Assembly: GCA_018061385.1 (NCBI GenBank)
Contig: JAGOUF010000110.1
Span: forward strand, 1-7,276
Reading direction: 5' to 3'
Length of the DNA stretch: 7,276 bases
Source of the DNA: Chitinophagaceae bacterium
GTDB lineage: Bacteria; Bacteroidota; Bacteroidia; Chitinophagales; Chitinophagaceae
Shown here piece by piece: positions 5,627-7,276 of this stretch. A program made the position numbers and the translations under genes. Position 1 is the stretch's first letter, and the number at the start of each line of letters is the position of its first letter. Under the pieces are notes generated by a model. It worked only from the letters and a program-made list of their open reading frames with translations, did not search any database and was not told the DNA's origin.

Positions 5627-6358
5627 ATGAATATATATAACATGAGGGTATTGTTTTGTTTATCACTTCTTTTAGCTACACATTGTGTACAAGCACAAAC
5701 AGATAAGGCAGATGTTTTGCAAAATCATTTGAAAAACACTGTAAACCATTATCGTACTTCTGTTGCCGAAAAAGCATACATTTTCTCTGGTCAAGAATAT
5801 TATCACAATACTGGTAAATTAATTGGCCATCGATATGCTGGTGTAGATGCTTTTTTAGAAAGCAATATATGGTACGAAGGAAAGTGGTACAACAAAGTGC
5901 CATTGAAATTAGACATATTGCACAAAGAGTTAATTACCTACACTACCAACGAAAATTTTCAATTAATTATTCAACAAGAAAAAGTAGATTCTTTTACATT
6001 GGGCAATATGCTTTATTGGCATGTAAAACCCAATGAAAACAATAAAAAAATTACCGAAGATTTTTATGAAGTATTGTATAAAAATAAACTAACCGTACTT
6101 GCAAGACGAACAAAGCAAATAAAGGAAAACGTTTCATCTGGCGGAGTTGAGAAAAAGATTGAACAAGCCGATGAGTATTATTTACTACAATCGGGTATAT
6201 ATACAGAAATTAAAAACAGAAGCAGTTTTCTCGATTTGTTGGGCAGCCAACGAAGCACTGTTTCTAGTTATATGAACAAGCAAGACATTTCTTTCAATTC
6301 ATCTACAGAAAAATATATAGTAGAAGCCATAAAATATTTTGAGCAATTAATTAACTAA
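5627..6358 (+). CDS. Secreted or periplasmic protein of unknown function, paired with a TonB-dependent receptor
   Basis: About 243 residues from ATG 5627. The N-terminus is a clear Sec signal peptide: the basic MR (second Met at 5642), the hydrophobic core VLFCLSLLLATHC, then VQA before QTDKA as a likely cleavage site. The core also contains Cys, but a standard lipobox is not evident. The mature ~215 residues are polar, rich in Lys, Glu, Asn and Tyr, and probably of mixed alpha/beta structure. There is a repeated Tyr-rich pattern (QEYYHNTG, NIWYEGKWYNK, ADEYYLL) and no recognisable catalytic motif. I do not recognise the family. Candidate starts are GTG 5594, ATG 5600, ATG 5627 and ATG 5642. 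The first two put ~11-16 extra residues before the signal peptide and are less likely; 5627 and 5642 are both compatible. It ends 7 bases before the receptor gene, so the two are very probably cotranscribed, suggesting a periplasmic or surface role with that receptor. Confidence 0.75.
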   Translation: MNIYNMRVLFCLSLLLATHCVQAQTDKADVLQNHLKNTVNHYRTSVAEKAYIFSGQEYYHNTGKLIGHRYAGVDAFLESNIWYEGKWYNKVPLKLDILHKELITYTTNENFQLIIQQEKVDSFTLGNMLYWHVKPNENNKKITEDFYEVLYKNKLTVLARRTKQIKENVSSGGVEKKIEQADEYYLLQSGIYTEIKNRSSFLDLLGSQRSTVSSYMNKQDISFNSSTEKYIVEAIKYFEQLIN

Positions 6359-6365
6359 TATAGCA

Positions 6366-7276
6366 ATGCGTTATTTCTTATTTCTTACATTTTTTTGTTT
6401 TTCTATTTTGAGTGCGGTTACAACAAAAGCTCAAGAAACACAGGCTGTAACACTTAATTTACAAAAAGCAAGTTTTAAACAATTTGTTACAGTAGTAGAA
6501 AAACAAACCAATTTTTATTTTTATTTTAATACTGTAGATACCGATAGTTTACAAGTTACTATTGCTGTAAACAATGAAAGCATAAGCAATGTGTTGCAAC
6601 AAATATTTAAGGAAACCGATTTGCAGTTTTCTATTACGGCAAATCAAAAAATATTTATTACACGTACCGTACAGTTACAAAATAATTTAGGAACATTATA
6701 TTTTAATCCACCTGTAGCAGCTGAAAAATCTAAAAAAACTATTGCTATTTATGAGGATACAACTGCCGACAAAAACAACAATATTTTTGTACAAAATAAA
6801 CTTATTTATATTGGCAAGCCAACTGCAAGTAGTAGTGGAAATGCAGTATTAACGGGTGTTGTAAAGAATATTTTAAACAATGAACCCATTGTTGGTGCAA
6901 CTGTAACTAGTGGAAAAACATCGGTTATTACAGATTATTTGGGTCAGTACAGTATTACATTATTAAAAGGAAGACATTTAATTACAGTTGGTTTTTCTGG
7001 CATGAGAGACGCCTTGCGTCAGCTTATTATTTATTCTAGTGGAAGTTTAAATATTGAAATGCAAGAAGCAGTAACTACTTTAAAATCTGTTGTTGTAAGT
7101 TCTAATACAAAAAGCACAGGCGTAAAAGCTCCTAAAATGGGTGTTGAAAGGGTTACCATTAAGCAAATGAAAATACAACCAGTTGTTTTTGGTGAAGCTG
7201 ATGTATTAAGAACGGTGTTAACCTTACCTGGTGTAACTTCTGTTGGAGAAGCAAGTACAGGCTTTAATGTAAGAGG
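6366..7276 (+). CDS. TonB-dependent receptor with STN and carboxypeptidase-like regulatory domains, N-terminal part (3' end outside window)
   Basis: The frame is open from ATG 6366 to the window end (303 full codons), so only the N-terminal third or so of a typical 800-1000-residue outer-membrane receptor is seen. Domain order: signal peptide (1-22, ending TTKA before QE); an STN (secretin/TonB short N-terminal) domain, about 27-99 (LNLQKASFKQFVTVVEKQTN, then VLQQIFKETDLQFSI); a polar Asn/Lys/Ser linker, about 103-157; a carboxypeptidase-regulatory-like beta-sandwich, about 161-235 (LTGVVKNILNNEPIVGATV, DYLGQYSITL); then the plug domain, with LKSVVVSSN (239-247) and the family signature DVLRTVLTLPGV...GFNVRG (279-304). 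The barrel lies downstream. Such proteins import large substrates such as siderophores, glycans or peptides using TonB energy. STN domains usually signal to a FecR-type anti-sigma factor, but none is in the window. Substrate unknown. It directly follows the secreted-protein gene, probably as an operon. Confidence 0.93.
   Translation, partial: MRYFLFLTFFCFSILSAVTTKAQETQAVTLNLQKASFKQFVTVVEKQTNFYFYFNTVDTDSLQVTIAVNNESISNVLQQIFKETDLQFSITANQKIFITRTVQLQNNLGTLYFNPPVAAEKSKKTIAIYEDTTADKNNNIFVQNKLIYIGKPTASSSGNAVLTGVVKNILNNEPIVGATVTSGKTSVITDYLGQYSITLLKGRHLITVGFSGMRDALRQLIIYSSGSLNIEMQEAVTTLKSVVVSSNTKSTGVKAPKMGVERVTIKQMKIQPVVFGEADVLRTVLTLPGVTSVGEASTGFNVR

Noticed and set aside
1..7276. CRISPR arrays, tRNA or rRNA genes, insertion sequences, complete phage or secretion modules
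   Set aside because: No regularly spaced repeats, cloverleaf or rRNA-like sequence, transposase motifs or long terminal inverted repeats were found on reading both strands.

Overview
The window looks like chromosomal DNA from a Bacteroidota bacterium, probably of the Chitinophagaceae/Sphingobacteriales type. The signs are low G+C, start codons without Shine-Dalgarno sequences, and an outer-membrane TonB-dependent receptor carrying an STN domain plus a carboxypeptidase-like regulatory domain. The phylum call is an inference from gene content; there is no rRNA or marker gene here.

Layout from left to right: (1) positions 1-1814 (+) hold the C-terminal ~600 residues of a type I restriction endonuclease motor subunit (HsdR), with the 5' part outside the window. 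Inside it lies a 23-bp copy of a widespread palindromic repeat, translated in frame. (2) 1815-1989 is a gap between convergent genes with an unexplained, more G+C-rich segment. (3) 1990-2964 (-) encodes a phytanoyl-CoA dioxygenase-family Fe(II)/2-oxoglutarate oxygenase. (4) 3048-4229 (+), divergent from it, encodes a membrane-anchored family 2 glycosyltransferase. (5) 4232-4330 (-) is a 32-codon candidate small membrane protein in the gap before the next gene. (6) 4423-5502 (+) is an oligopeptide/dipeptide-type ABC permease (DppC/OppC family) with an enlarged periplasmic segment and no transporter partners beside it. (7) 5627-6358 (+) encodes a secreted protein of unknown function. It is followed after 7 bases by (8) the first ~300 residues of a TonB-dependent receptor (6366 to the window end).

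Only the last two genes look like an operon: a secreted/periplasmic protein followed by its likely partner receptor. The other genes appear to be single transcription units. The restriction subunit is compositionally different (visibly more G and C) from the very A+T-rich right half, which fits a horizontally moved defence gene next to resident chromosomal genes. No complete novel multi-gene system is visible. The points most worth checking are the repeat-encoded peptide in HsdR, the unexplained 1855-1989 segment, the unannotated small membrane ORF, and the secreted-protein/receptor pair.
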